Shown piece by piece: positions 11,903 through 25,354 of a stretch of DNA of 64,000 nucleotides. Both the position numbers and the translations under genes were made by a program. This DNA is from Sisyra terminalis (Eukaryota; Arthropoda; Insecta; Neuroptera; Sisyridae). The stretch lies in the NCBI GenBank assembly GCA_958496175.1, contig OY292277.1, positions 22,524,282 to 22,588,281 of the forward strand. Direction: 5' to 3'. Under the pieces are notes generated by a model. It was not told the DNA's origin. It saw only the letters and a list, made by a program, of their open reading frames with translations, and did not search any database. Every line of letters begins with the position of its first letter. Position 1 is the stretch's first letter.

Positions 11903-13414
11903 AAATTTAATATATTATATGAAAACTAGTAACTTCTTGGGAAATATTCACAGCCCAACACTGACATAACTGACAAATGGCAAATGGCAAAAATTGGCAA
12001 AAGTTGTTTTTTGGTGTTTATCTCCATTGTTTATTAAGTTAACGTCAAAATTTGAAGTTAGGCATTTATCTAAAATCAAAATTATATATATAAAATCCGG
12101 AATTGATATAACTTTAATCAAAACCAGGAAATGTGACTTAATCATTAGCACAAAATTCAAAAATCACAAATCACTTTTAATTCTGAAATAATTTTATCCA
12201 ATGTAATAATAATTTAAAAATAATCTACAGTATTTTCTTAGAAACTATTTGCAGTGATACCTTTTGCTTTTAAATCTTTGATTGAATTTTCGAGAAATAC
12301 CTGGCTCATATGAAAAAAGGTTATCATTATTATGAGATTTTTTCATTTTTGAGAAACAACTGAAGAATTCAGCCAATTCAGAAAATATCTACTACTGGAT
12401 TTTAACAGTACACCCGTATATATATATATATACAAAATTTATTCTACAAAAGCATATAGAAACGTATTTAATATTTTACAAATTAGACAAGCCAATTTGG
12501 TCAGTGGAAAGATGTAAATTTAATGTTCATACTGTGAAAAGAAGAAGGAATTATATATACATTCAAAACGATTCTGAAGTCCCAAGTACTAGGCTATAGA
12601 GAAAATAAAATACAAAAAATTGGTAATCAAATTTATTATTATAATTTATATTTTTTTTCTAAATGGAAAATCGCTTTTAAACGTCACAATATTTTATTTT
12701 TATTTTCCATTTGTGGTTTCTTGTCTTTAGTTTACGATAATTTCAGTTAAGTGATAATGAATCGTAAATTATAATTAACCAGTACAAAAGTTAAACAAAG
12801 ACCATTCCCATTTCCATTTCATTCTTCATCCTTCGAAATTCGGAATCATCAAAAAAACAAACGTAATAAATATAAATAAAAACACACAATTTTAAATAGT
12901 TTGAGGGCATTAAAATTCTTTATGGATCATTTGAGTCTGTCAGAAATTCCTACCAGAAACAAATTCATTTTTATAGATTTGTCTTGTCAAAAAAAAAAAA
13001 TTAACAACGTAGTCCAACAGAGTTGGAGCTTCTCTGTTTTAATATTTGGAAAATCAAAAACAAATCTTCTTATAACTTTTGGACTCCTTTTGGAGATCGT
13101 TAAAACCAAATCAAATTGAAACAGAGTAATTATGAGAAGTTGATGATGACTTTAATATTTTTCATAAATTTTCTGTAGTTATAACTTTATTGGTAGGTAT
13201 TTGAATATATATATTTTTTATGGAAAATCAAGTTATTGGTTACGAGTTAATAAAAAATGATTTACATTAGGTAATCTAATTTGAAAAGAAAGGTTGTTTT
13301 GATAATATAAACTACTCTTTTGCCAATGATTTGAAACAATAAAAACATATTTTATTACAGTATACACATTCTATAAAATTATAAATTATTCTTATTGATA
13401 TATGTATTTACTTT

Positions 13415-13583
13415 ATTTTGTTGTTATTTATTGTCATTTTATAGCTGCCAAGGTATTTAGTGGTTCTATGGTTAATAAAAAACCACAAATTGAGAAATAT
13501 TGAAAATTGGTTGATATAAGGATCAAACCCAGTACCTATCAGTTTTGAAACGGCCACCTTGACCACTGGCCCCCAGTAGGCTT
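13415..13583 (-). mobile_element. tRNA-derived SINE inside duplication copy 2
   Basis: Exact counterpart of the SINE at 10590-10758, shifted by 2825. It is not an independent insertion. Confidence 0.85.
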
Positions 13584-14504
13584 ATTTACTTTATGTATGG
13601 AATAAATAACAAAAAAACTACTTTTTAAAATTTTTGAAGTTATACTTTTTAGTATAAAATAATCAGGCTAAATTTTTCATAAAATGTGACGCCGTGACGC
13701 TACAGTAGAAGGTTGCTCATAAAAGGCTAACAAAAAAATTCAAGCGGGTAAAAGCTACTCGATTTTTAGGATCGACTTGCATAGTACTAAAAAAACGTAA
13801 TCAAGTCGATCGATTTAACCGCTAGCACAGGTTTTTTGTTATTTGGTAGGGAAAACCAACTGGAATGATCGAAAAAATGGAAAATTATGGAAAAAGTGCC
13901 ATGAAGAGATAACAGTCATAACAGGCACCGTCAGTTGTTATTTTATTTTTAAAATATCGATATCATCGAACTTAACATTTTCAAGTTTTATAATTTAATC
14001 GTATACACATTAATACACAGTAGTTTAAATGCATTTAAAAAAACGTATTTTTTTGAAATTATTTAATGCAATATGTAAAAGAATGCAAGGAAAGCTGATT
14101 GATTAAAAATCAGTTTCAATACGTAAATATAAATGAGTTTAAAATTAAACAATTACTATTTTATTAATTTAATTTTTACTTTGTCGCTATTTGTACTTGC
14201 TATAGTTTCATGCACTATTCAGAGTGCATTGACTATTTAGAGAAACTGTATCTATATAAAATTGATTGTTTATTCATATCTATACATGATAGTTTATGAC
14301 TAAAATCAACTTCTATATGGCAAATTTTTTCGATAAATATTTTTCGAACAAGTGACCCATGCCGTATTGATAAACAGTTATTTCAAATATGTAAGATAAA
14401 AATTTGTATAAGTAGTCAATTGTGTATAATATTGTAAAATACTATACCGTATGTACAAATAGCCAACTGTGTAAACTTACAATATAGGTATAAATTGCCA
14501 ATTT

Positions 14505-14727
14505 AGCTCATGTCCCTTTTAACGACAGCAATATCTGCCAACGTTGCATTTTCTACTTTGTTTCTACATTGATTCGCAAGTAAATCAGATCATAATGAAA
14601 ATTTACCAACAAAATAGTAAATTAGATATTAGAATTGAATTAACAAAAGAATCGCGAATTAAATTAAAACACTGTAGAAAATGCAACGTCGCCAAATATT
14701 GATGTCGCTAAAAGGAATATGAGCCAC
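14505..14727. mobile_element. long-TIR MITE inside duplication copy 2
   Basis: Exact counterpart of the MITE at 11680-11902, shifted by 2825, with the same GCTCATG and CATGAGC-type ends. It is not an independent insertion. Confidence 0.8.
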
Positions 14728-15265
14728 AAATTTAATATATTATATGAAAACTAGTAACTTCTTGGGAAATATTCACAGCCCAACACTGACATAACTGACA
14801 AATGGCAAATGGCAAAAATTGGCAAAAGTTGTTTTTTGGTGTTTATCTCCATTGTTTATTAAGTTAACGTCAAAATTTGAAGTTAGGCATTTATCTAAAA
14901 TCAAAATTATATATATAAAATCCGGAATTGATATAACTTTAATCAAAACCAGGAAATGTGACTTAATCATTAGCACAAAATTCAAAAATCACAAATCACT
15001 TTTAATTCTGAAATAATTTTATCCAATGTAATAATAATTTAAAAATAATCTACAGTATTTTCTTAGAAACTATTTGCAGTGATACCTTTTGCTTTTAAAT
15101 CTTTGATTGAATTTTCGAGAAATACCTGGCTCATATGAAAAAAGGTTATCATTATTATGAGATTTTTTCATTTTTGAGAAACAACTGAAGAATTCAGCCA
15201 ATTCAGAAAATATCTACTACTGGATTTTAACAGTACACCCGTATATATATATATATACAAAATTT

Positions 15266-17169
15266 ATATAATTATAGTCTCTCTGTGTCTTTATATTAGT
15301 GGGTTAATAGTAGAAGAATTAAAGAATTACTAAGCTAATCTCACGAGTTAGATTTTTTAAAATATAAACTGAAGAAGCTATTAAGTCAGTTAGATTCAGA
15401 ATTACCAAACAGTTGCATAGTGTTTGCACTATGGAATACTGTTAGTATATAAATACATAATTGAGGTAACTGTTAATTTTTTCGAAATTTTGTTGAAATA
15501 TTACCTCTTTGTTTCCTTTTAGCCTAAAATACAGATATCCTTTAGATGACCCTATATTTAATTTACTTTATTGTATTAGGTATATAATATGCAAAATACA
15601 AAAACGATCTGAATTGTAAATATTATAAAAATTTGAATACCATATTTTCTCGATTATATTATGCATCCAGAATTTAGTGGCCCTGGCGTAAAAACATTAC
15701 ATACGGGCATATTTTGACACAAAGAAAAATTTGGTGGAGAAAACCCTAAAATATCTACAATGCTAATTGGTTTCGTAAAAATTTATTTTACAGAAATATA
15801 ACTAAATTATATTAAAAATTTATTCTGGAGATGCACACGAAAGTTTCGTTTCGAGTTCGAGAATTTACGAGACTATGAACTTTTGAAACAAAAGAGTAAT
15901 TCAGGGAAATGAAAGAATAAGGATAATTGGGTGGAATAATCTATATTGGTTACGGAACTTGAAAGCCTGGTTCATGTTAAATGTATTAAATATTTTCTGA
16001 GTATCCTTTGACAGGGATAAATTTTCAGAAACAGTTGATGATCGCCTACACTTGGCAACAGGAACGACACCCAAAGAAAAATATTAATTAAAAATTAACT
16101 TAAAGTATTTTTTTATTGGTTCGTACCCGACGGCTTATAACTATTTAAGACTGCTAATATAACCCTAATGAAACCCCGTAAACCGAGAAACAATGAAAAT
16201 TTACGAGATTCGATTTGAACACCTATACTAATTTCGGAATGGCCAAAAATAGTTAAAAAAATTATCAACTTTTTCTATTTCTTCTGACCGTGCAATTTAG
16301 AGTCTCCTATAGTAAACTTAAATCGAAGAAAAGGAGGAGTTTTAAAGAACCTTATGAATTTTTAAAATTAAAATATTTACATAAAAGCTATAAAATTAAT
16401 ACGGAGTCTGGCTAATAGAAGGCAGCAGTATAATTCTGCCTCATTAAAATATAAATGCCACATTATTACTTATAATAGTCAAAATGTGAAGAAAAAGGGA
16501 TGGTGACTTAGGATAATTAATTTTATTATCACAAAATGCACATAAACCAAACCAGGAAAGAAACCGTAGATATTAAACATACTGCGTTACACTAGTATAC
16601 AAGTATAACATACATATATAGATATCCATTTTTATTTGAATTGGCATTGAAATCTCTCCACTTTTCTATTAGTCAAATTGAATTTGCTGTTATAAAAGAT
16701 GGTGGCAATAATTCTATTTACTATCATTGCTGATTTATTGTCGTCACTATTCATTTATTTTATTTATTAAATTGCCTTTAAACGTATACAAATGCCTACA
16801 ATATTATGACGGCAATTTATTTAAATTTATGATAAAATCCATGAGTTCGAAGCAGCAGACATAACGTCGGTTTTACAAGGCAATTTGTAAACTAGTGGAA
16901 AAATATTGTGGAATGAATCATGGTGAGGAAAAGTCTATGGGTTGTGGTAGAAATCTAGGAAGCTGTTCATTCTAATCCTTGTCATTTGTCTGGTTATATA
17001 AATAGTTTGAGGTGAAATTTAGAAAAATTTATTTGATTTTTTTTAATAAATTTACAGAAAAAATATTATAAATAATGTAATGGTATCGTATAAATCACAA
17101 TTAAGCGTTCGAATAAATTTATGCTAAATAAAGCGATAATTCATGCGATGACAAAATATAAATAATAAT
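15266..17169. other. AT-rich non-coding DNA, nothing recognised
   Basis: Unique sequence to the right of the duplication. No ORF with a recognisable family, no element ends and no RNA gene were seen. Confidence 0.5.
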
Positions 17170-17460
17170 AATAATATGGAAAAATCAGTGAGGATGCAGG
17201 GTGTTGCGGTCGTTATGGTTGGAGAATGGTTTGGGGGTTTAACAGAGGCCTTCTGGGGGCTCCGCTGGCGTTTTTCTCGATTTATTTTCTTTTACAGAAG
17301 CGTTGTCACAGTGACAAATGATATCACATTGGAGCCCATGTGGGCCTTGAGGAATGATCGTGCGATTGTCGACGAAGCGCTATAAACAAATAAATTTAAA
17401 TTTATTCAAATCAAACAAACTGTCGCGCCGCTATATATGCATTATTCATTTCCGTTCGTT
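17170..17460. other. GC-richer island with a TTGTCAC-a-GTGACAA palindrome
   Basis: Composition is much richer than the flanks. Positions 17303-17317 form TTGTCAC-A-GTGACAA, a pair of inverted TGTCA cores of the kind bound by TALE homeodomain proteins. A 69-codon plus-strand frame covers the island but shows no family signature. I read it as a candidate enhancer or conserved element; a short unrecognised exon is an alternative. Confidence 0.3.
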
Positions 17461-18080
17461 CATGTGTGCTTTCGTATTGCAACTTTATATTTTTCTGCCA
17501 CTGAAAGCCATAATTTTTGAATGCTACATGAATTATTCACGATGCTGGATGGATTGGAACTGGTATGACACCTACATGGTGTGAACTCCCTCTCTATTTA
17601 ACCCCTCTATGTGTTAAAAATTGCTTAATTCTTTCACAATTTTTTCGTCATAAATTTCAAACAATACCCGTAACGAATTTCCTTTTGACTCTCCACAAAT
17701 CGGTCTCCATATAATTATCTGAAAATGTCACCGATGCGATCTATAATTTTCTCCTAACACTATCTGTTGAAATCGTCGAAAAGGCAGAGCTTTGTGAAAT
17801 TTTTACGAAACAAAAATGACAAGTCTCCATTTAATCGGAGCGTTGAAATGACAATACGGAAAACATATTGATGATCCCAACAAAATTCATATGAATCCAA
17901 CACACATGTAATGACTATAATTTTCCACTGGAAACGTCGAACGAACCAAAAGCGTGTCGTGTTGAATAATACAAAGAATCCAAGGAAAAAACTTACAATT
18001 TTATAAATTTAATTTTGTCTCGCATATAATAATAGTTTATAATTATGAGATATTTGAATGTTTTGTGTCGTTGTTTGTTG
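17461..18080. other. intermediate composition, no clear feature
   Basis: A moderate CpG content continues from the preceding island, with interrupted frames throughout. A 76-codon ORF (17354-17584) has no recognised domain. Confidence 0.35.
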
Positions 18081-18260
18081 TTAAATTGTAATTGTGAAGA
18101 GGCGCGGTATATCACTCAAGTTATGATGATAGTGGTGACCTGACCCTGGGGACCCGTCGCCAACAATGGGCCCGACTGACCCGCGCCAACGACTCCCCGG
18201 TGGGGCGGCAGCCTCTTTTAGCTCTCTAATCACAGTTTAATGCTATGTGCATAAAAAGCC
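18081..18260. other. strongly GC-rich island, candidate conserved non-coding element
   Basis: This is one of the most GC-rich stretches in the window, with blocks such as GACCTGACCCTGGGGACCC and GGTGGGGCGGCAGCCTC. No frame gives a family I recognise, and I see no convincing splice pair. Its abrupt contrast to the flanks suggests selection or a regulatory element, which is inference. Confidence 0.35.
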
Positions 18261-20263
18261 CGCTTCAACGACCAAAGACAAATCAAAGACTACAAATATG
18301 ACAACGAGACCAGTGTATCCTCTTTCCTACAAAATTTATGTACACCTTTTCCTTGGCATAACAACCCCTCCTTGTCAACTAAAAAAAATATAATTTATGA
18401 ACACCTAAGTATTCTAAAATTCATCACTAAGTCTATTACCCCAAACGGTATGTATACATAAACCTACACAAAATCAATAACTACGAAAAATTTTCACTTT
18501 TTCAATTACCATACAGTTATATTATTGATAAAAAACGTAACTGTTTCGAAAATAATTTATCTTGGTTCTTGATCACTGTTTTTTTTTTGTATTTATCGTT
18601 GAAATCTGCTTGTTTTCTTTGAAATTGATTGTAGTTTGGTTCAAAGATCATAGAATGTAGTCTTGAACATGAATTAAACATTACGAAGGCTTGTTACGAA
18701 GTGCAATTCCAATACAGCGATTGATCGAAAAAACGATGCAAACCTGTCTTTGTTCAGTGAATATATATATCTCAAAAAATGTTAAACAAATTTAATGTTT
18801 ATGCATTTTATGAGTAATTTGGAGGATTTATATATGTATGTTTTGGTTTTTTTATTGGCTAGGTCAAGTTTAATTAAATTTGACATTGAACTAAGAACAT
18901 GTACACCTAACATAGCAATAAGAATTCTGAAAAAAATGTGCTAATGAACTTGAAATTACCATGTACATGTACTAAGAATTGGATGTAATTATAATACTTA
19001 TTCAGCTATTAAATTTATTAAATGATCACTAATCAATGGTAAGGTTAGAAATAAAATAAGATTACCTACTTCTATAAAGAGTTGCGATTTTTATTTCAAT
19101 CAATTGTTTGCGAATTATTATTGATTTTGTCATTCTAGAATTATTATGTTCCAGTACATATACGGAAAGTTCGTATCGATTTTGAAACAAAAATGATACG
19201 CAACACATTTAAATTTCGGTTAAATATCCTTTAATTATGTAGTTCTGACTCTTTTCAATAACGTTTCTTCATCTTTTTGACAACTTAAAAGCTTAGTCCT
19301 ACCAGAGCAAAATTCACATTTGTCTACCTCCTAACAAAAATCGGTACGAGCTTTCTAGATAACCTAGTACCTAATACCTACTAGCTTCTGAAATTTGGTA
19401 CCCTATTTCGCAATCATATTAATTATATTTATTCAATCAACGTAGTCGCAATTTCTGCTCTATCGCCGTTGTAACATCAACTTTTCCTGTGATTAGCAAA
19501 TTTTTTGGTCAAATTTGCCGCCCCCTAAAATTTGTCGTCCCAGGTTTCAGTCGATTGGTAAATCCACCCGTAGTTATAGGAAAGATACTTGCAGTTCATT
19601 TTCTTTTAAACATGTTCATTTACTACATTTCATTTCATTTACTACCTTTTTTCTTGCAATCTTCCAGTTTTCCTTCTATACGACATCAACCATAAATTCT
19701 TTTCCTCTAAGAATGTGATGTATCTACTAAACATGTCTTCTTTTCACTCCAACGATGATTGTTCTTTCTTCATTGTCTTTCACGTATGTTACTTGATCGT
19801 CTACGGAACTATTCATTTAATTTTTCCAAATTCTTCGTTAGTATCACATTTCAAAGCTTTCCAAATACTTCCTTTCTTGTTTTCTTAGTGACCATGTTTC
19901 TAATTTCAATTCCCAGTAGCGCAGTTTCGTGAGTGTAGGGGGAGGGCATGGCCGTGGATGCCACATAAACATTCCTTTGAGAAAAACATGTTGAGTGAAT
20001 TTTTGAATAATTAAAGAACTTAAATGTATTGGACTTTTAACCAATTTTCTTGCCTAATGATGAAAATAAAGAGCGGCGAATTTTCGATAGACCCCGGGCG
20101 ACAAAATCGCACACTACGTCACTGCTAATCCATATAATGTTTAACTCCTCACATAGCACCAAATTAGATTTTTTCGGTGACTGTGAACCGTTAATGAATA
20201 AACAATACTGTATTAATTGAACTGTAAACAATACTGTATAAATACATACCGTATAAACAATAT
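18261..20263. other. AT-rich DNA, no firm feature
   Basis: Small Cys-poor ORFs only. Around 19510-19550 (GCCGCCCCCTAAAATTTGTC) and 20075-20130 (GACCCCGGGCGACAAAATCG) there are related GC-rich motifs in the same orientation that may be parts of a decayed repeat, but no ends can be defined. Confidence 0.4.
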
Positions 20264-20703
20264 TGTAACGTGACGTCTCAAAACTGTATTGAGATGGCGT
20301 GTTGTTCGTTCTTTTATTTCTTTTGGAAATAAATAATAACTTTCACACTTAACAATCACTTTTTTTATTACACTTGTATAAACTATTATTACACAATTAC
20401 ACTTGTCAAAATAATCACTCAAATGACAATAATCACTTTTAAACCGAAATCACAATAAAAATCGCTTTGTTGTAACGAAAATTCAAAGTGAACTTCGATA
20501 CAGAACTCAGAACTCTCTTGGCTTGAGCTGAGCGCCTTATATACCCGCAACCCAACATTCCATAATGTTCTCGCTTTCACTAGACACTTCTCGAGTAATC
20601 TATACGTGCATTCGCATTGGTGGGAGAGAGAAAGAAGTCACTCAGCCAATCGCGTGCCGGCATGGCACAAAGAGAGAGACAGACTTCTTCTTTTTCTGTT
20701 ACA
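20264..20703 (-). mobile_element. solo LTR, minus orientation
   Basis: The 440-bp block starts TGTAACG and ends CTGTTACA, so read on the minus strand it has TGTAAC...GTTACA ends. It is flanked by ATAT on both sides (20260-20263 and 20704-20707), a 4-bp target duplication usual for LTR retrotransposons. On the minus strand the order is promoter then polyadenylation signal: GGGTATATAAGGCGC (a TATA box, about 20531-20546), a region like a transcription start (AGAGTTCTGAGTTCTG), a long leader, and AATAAAAG near 20311-20320. No primer-binding site, gag or pol lies on either side, so recombination probably left a single LTR. Gypsy-type origin is likely but unproven. Confidence 0.82.
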
Positions 20704-20737
20704 ATATATTAAATATATATTGTGGTCAATGTTATCA

Positions 20738-20775
20738 AATATAATTTACAAAAGTAAACTATAAACATAAGTTTG
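20738..20775. repeat. terminal fragment of the 45615 inverted-repeat family
   Basis: AATATAATTTACAAAAGTAA and CTATAAACATAA match the reverse complement of the right terminal repeat of the element at 45615-45881. Only the end region is recognisable. Confidence 0.6.
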
Positions 20776-21046
20776 GAAGCAACGTTTAAAATTAATATGC
20801 TTAGGACATATTGCCTAGATACATACATATATCGATACCTAAGTAGCCTTCATCAGTGGGCCTTCATCGGTCTAAATTTTTATCTTAAAATAAAAATAAA
20901 GCTACTATAAGAAAACAATAATATTAGATGAAGTACCTATAGCCAGTTAATCTATAGCCGATATCGAGATTCAGCTATTATGTTTAGGAAATAAAAACTT
21001 ACGACAAATGATTCCTTATCATTTCTTTACCAATCATTCCTTATAC

Positions 21047-21270
21047 CAATGTTTCTTAACCTTCTTAATGCGCCGCACCCCATTGAATCTAAAAATAGGT
21101 CTCCGCACCCCATTGAAAAAGTGTTTTTTTTTTATTTCAGAAAAATACTTTTTATGCCTAATTTATCATTAAAAATTTCATAATTTATGTCATTAGAGGG
21201 TTCTCTAGCACCTCCGAAAATATCTTCCCGCTCTTCCAGGGGTGCGGGCATCCCAGGTTAAGGAACATTG
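21047..21270. mobile_element. hAT-like MITE with perfect 8-bp target duplication
   Basis: Terminal inverted repeats are CAATGTTTCTTAACCT at the left and AGGTTAAGGAACATTG at the right, matching at 15 of 16 positions. The element is flanked by CCTTATAC on both sides (21039-21046 and 21271-21278), an exact 8-bp duplication as expected for hAT transposases. The interior has GCACCCCATTG repeats and no ORF, so it is non-autonomous. The intact target duplication suggests fairly recent insertion. Confidence 0.92.
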
Positions 21271-24200
21271 CCTTATACGGTATTGTTACTCTAAGAGACA
21301 TCCCACTTCGGTTCTATACAAAACCGAATCAGGAAAACTATCAAAGGATTTTTTTTCACATTGAGTTTTCCGGTGTAGGTCCTACGTCAAACCTTACCGG
21401 GAAAAACTAACAATGGTAATTGTGTTCTTTTAAATAGGATATCCCATTTGAATATTCATTGAGTTCTAATTGAGTTTTTCCTATTGAGCATACCTTGTTG
21501 GAATCCAATGAATCCCCAAGTATACATTTGGCAATCCTAAATTAATTTCTGGTCGGAAATTTACCTTTTATGTGAGTTATAATACCCCGTAAGTGAATAT
21601 GGGGTAATGAGCTAGTTACTGTAATAAATATCGAGGTTTGATATTTACGTACCAGTGCTAAGAAAAATTGGGACATTTAACAATAGTTAGGACATAAATT
21701 TTTAATGGATTTAATGAAATTTATAATCATTACAGTTGTAATATCATAACTGAATAACTTATATATTTTATGTTAAAGAAGACAAAATAAATAAATTTTT
21801 ATATTGAAATATTTGAATAATTTACCAAGTTGTGTTTTTCATGTATAGAATTTTTAGTAAAAGCTTTGAATAATTATAATATTGAAATCCCCGAAGGGAA
21901 TTTTTCAAATCGAAATGGAAATTCAAAGACCAACAAAGCACCCTGCTGAGGTTTGGACTTCTTCACATCGTTTACCATCCGGCAACTCAACAACTTCACC
22001 GAATTATTTCGTATTTTTTTTCCAATAAAATTTTTGAATTCAAAAAATTTGCAATTTCATTCTAGGCCTATAAAATTCCTTTGATACAATCAAACACAAC
22101 AGTGGGCCGAAAACATTTCCCCACAGAAGAAAAAGGTAGGGAAGCACAGGGAGATTAAGACATGCTGACAAAACGCTCCCTACAGGGTCCTCCGGTTTCT
22201 GCCCGGCATCTTCTGTTTATCCATAATTCACTCGCGATGACACCATCTTTTTAACATGAAATATATTAAAAATATATAATGTGTCTTCCATGTACACTTG
22301 CGGCACAAGAACGTTAGTTATAAATTTCACGGTGATTTCTTTGTCTACACTTTTCAGCGAATAATCGGAAATGTTCAATCAAACGGAAAAATTCCTCAAC
22401 ATTGAGAAATTAATTTTAAGTGGAAACCGAACAATTAATTTTGTTTTCAAATAAAAACCCCATAATCAAGAAACGGATGTGGAGAATCTTACAATGATCG
22501 AAATTGATCAATAAATAAATGTAAAACCGCACAAAACCTATTTTTAGATGAACGACACCTGTAATTTTTGGCTCATTTTCCAAGTATAGACAGAAGCGCT
22601 CCCATATAGTTAAAAAGTTTTTTTTTTTAATTTTTATATACCTGTTACATAAACCCACCCTTCTATTTTCAGAAGTAATAACTACCATTTAAAAAAGAAT
22701 AATTCCATCAATTCGCAAGAAAAAAATGTGTGCGATATATAAAATATGGGCTATAAAGCGAAAAATGAAAGATAGACGCGTTTTACGATCCAGGAAGGCC
22801 AACGTTGGCATCCTTGTTGCAAACCATTGCTTCTATTTTGCCAAGAGAAGCAAAAAAACCGCACCAAAGTAAACAATAAATCATCGAAAGTATTTGGCCG
22901 ATTTTGGGGGCTACAAACGTCCGTCAAGGCGGGAGATTTCAATGCGCGCTACAAAATCCATCCGAATATTTTGCCACCAAATGTGTAATTACTTAAAAAT
23001 TACATTGTCTACTGTTTATGATTTTTCCGAATTATCGTTTTGGGATGAACATATATGCTCGGTTCTCTTCTAAGTTCATTTTCGTCGTCTATATTTATTG
23101 TTGTTGCCAAAAATAATTGGTAGTTACATTTGTATAATCTTATATCGGAAAGATGAGAGCATTTGAAGTCCGGCCCATTTTTCACAATGTAATATTGTTT
23201 GAATGAAACTAATTATTGAATTTTGTTTAAAATTTCGTTAAGATTATTATTATTATCTCATATTTTTGGACAGGTTTTGTTTGAGGACCCTTTGACTGCA
23301 AAAATATTAAGAACTGTTAAGCCAGTACATGTAGGTACCTTAAACACAACATATCTCCCTCGTAATTTCCAAATGTTATAAAATTTGACTGTTAAAATAT
23401 TAATATGTATTATTTTATGTAAAGCTAATAACTATTCTTAAATGTTATATTCAAATAAAATATGATAATATGTATAATTAAATACTCGTATTCAATTATT
23501 AACAGCAGCTAAATTTAACATGGTCAGAATCCAACTTTTTTTGGGAATAAAAATCATAATCATTTGTAATGTAGTAAAGAGTATTTTTCAATTTAAATTC
23601 AATAAATAAATTTTTGGTTTTTATAACCAAAAATGTCATTTTATAAATGGACTTTTCTAGCACTGAAAGTTCAAGTACAGTACATTAAAGCTGCCTTAAT
23701 CAAATTATATATAGCTGAGTTAGTTTTTTTAGAAAGGCAAATAGGATTATAACCATAATTTATGTAGTTTATTTCTTTATCTGTAATTTATCCATTAAAA
23801 ACAAAAGTGCAAATATATTCGGGATTGTGACCTTACTAATTGTTATTAATGAAAGAATCGAGATCAAATCGGGTTTTACATGATTTGATTCCTTTTTTTA
23901 AACTTTTTGGATTTTTTTTTTAAGATTTTACCCCAACAATATTATCATATTAAATAAAAGATTTCAATTTAAAGTGAGTTTAAAAATAAGAGTAGCAAAA
24001 TAGATTTCATTTTTACTTGAGAATCGATCCTGATTTTTAGTTTTCAAAATCAATTAAAAGTCGTTAATAAATATACATGACTACTGCTATGACTACTACT
24101 TCGGGGTTCCTGAACTGTTCTTCAGGATAAAAGATTCTTCGTTTACATATTACATAATATTATTTAATCTTCATATTTTTAGCTCATAAGTATAACAAAA

Positions 24201-25149
24201 TTATATGTAGGTATTATATAGATATTTAAAAATATATTTTCGATTGTTTTGGAAGAAATATAATCTAATGCTTTGCTTATATGCAAAACATGATTTATGA
24301 TTAATGATGATGATTGTTATATGCAAAAATATGAAATAATGTCGCTTTTTACTGTTTATCTGTATAACCGTAAAATATTTCTTAGAATATTGGAATATTA
24401 ACTATACATTTTGATACAGTTTTCAATGGTATTTAAAAAAGATATTCCAAAAGGTTGTAGCGTAATAAAATATCAATTAAATTTAGAAATAGTGTATAAA
24501 AAAATCATTGATTATTATTTTAATCTTCAAAATCGATTCCTAGAGAATATGGGAGTATTGTAACAAAAATATTAAAGATATTATAAATTACTACAAAAAA
24601 AAAAACATATATACTGGCAAATATCTATGTTTAAAAGTTGCCCTAAAGCGTAAATTTCAATCTTTTATTATTTTTTTATATTTTTTTTTTGTAGGATTTA
24701 TCTAAATAAGTAACTCATAAGTAATTAATCAATAGTAATAAGTAAGTAATCTAAATGATATCTAAATATAATTTTTTAGCAACTAAATAGCAATCTTAAG
24801 GGTACAGTCTACTTATCAATGCATGAAAATACCGGATCTAAGTGAATTCTCTTTTTCATATTTTACTTTATGATATAGATATAGTCGGCTAAAATAATAA
24901 TCAAGAGATGAGAGGAATGGTAAATTTTTTTAGATCATCATAGAATCTTAAAGATCATAAAAATTAGCAAACTCTGTTTTATGGTCTAATTTTAAAATTA
25001 GCAGTTCAAAATGTTAAATGTTATTTGAAAATTGCTTGTTTTATACTTTATGTAAGTTTTATTGACCTTAAGCTTTTAATTCATTTCTTCGTTAATATGT
25101 ATTGCTTTTGTTCAACGAAAATTGTAATTAAAATTTCATAAAAAAACGA
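21271..25149. other. mostly AT-rich DNA with modest islands near 22.1 and 22.8 kb
   Basis: Two short GC-richer stretches (about 22080-22240 and 22740-22960) stand out from the flanks but hold only short unsupported ORFs. From 23000 to 25149 the sequence is extremely AT-rich with homopolymer runs. Near 24814 lies TATCAATGCATGAAAATACC, which has a relative at 43447. Confidence 0.45.
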
Positions 25150-25297
25150 TTCACTGGTGGCTAAGTGGTTAATGAGACCTCTCCAAAACTAATAGGTGCT
25201 GGGCTCGATTCTCGTATTGAACAAACTTGTAAAATTTCTCGATTTACGGATTTCTATTTACTTTAAATTCACGGTAAATAACAATAATAATAATAAT
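25150..25297 (+). mobile_element. tRNA-derived SINE
   Basis: A-box-like GGTGGCTAAGTGGTTAATG, then ACCTCTCCAAAACTAATAGG, B-box-like GGGCTCGATTCTC, CGTATTGAACAAACTTG, the TTTCTCGATTTACGG block, and an AATAAT simple repeat at the 3' end. Two changes in the A-box region suggest decay. Confidence 0.85.
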
Positions 25298-25354
25298 ATC
25301 AGGTTCACGGGTAATTGGAATATAGTTAAATTAATTTAAACAATCATTGATTTT

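Larger units (their letters stand above)
9616..12440. repeat. 2825-bp tandem duplication, copy 1
   Basis: This unit is repeated head to tail at 12441-15265 with a constant offset of 2825. I found no difference in any segment compared, including the (TA)8 microsatellite near the 3' end. The unit contains a minus-strand SINE (about 10590-10758), a GAAGTTATACTTTTT element end (10811), a long-TIR MITE (about 11680-11902) and short ORFs of 72, 70 and 65 codons that are identical in both copies and unlikely to be genes. The two junctions share only the dinucleotide AT. Confidence 0.97.
12441..15265. repeat. 2825-bp tandem duplication, copy 2
   Basis: Second copy of the unit at 9616-12440. The left junction is abrupt: after ACAAAATTT the sequence jumps to ATTCTACAAAAGCAT, which lies at 9616 in copy 1. 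The right end is after (TA)8CAAAATTT, where the sequence continues into unique DNA (ATATAATTATAG). Equal length and apparent identity indicate either a very recent unequal exchange or a duplicated assembly join. Confidence 0.97.

Noticed and set aside
19510..20130. DNA transposon with GCCGCCCCC / CGCCCGGGG ends
   Set aside because: The motifs are in the same orientation rather than inverted, and no target duplication could be defined.
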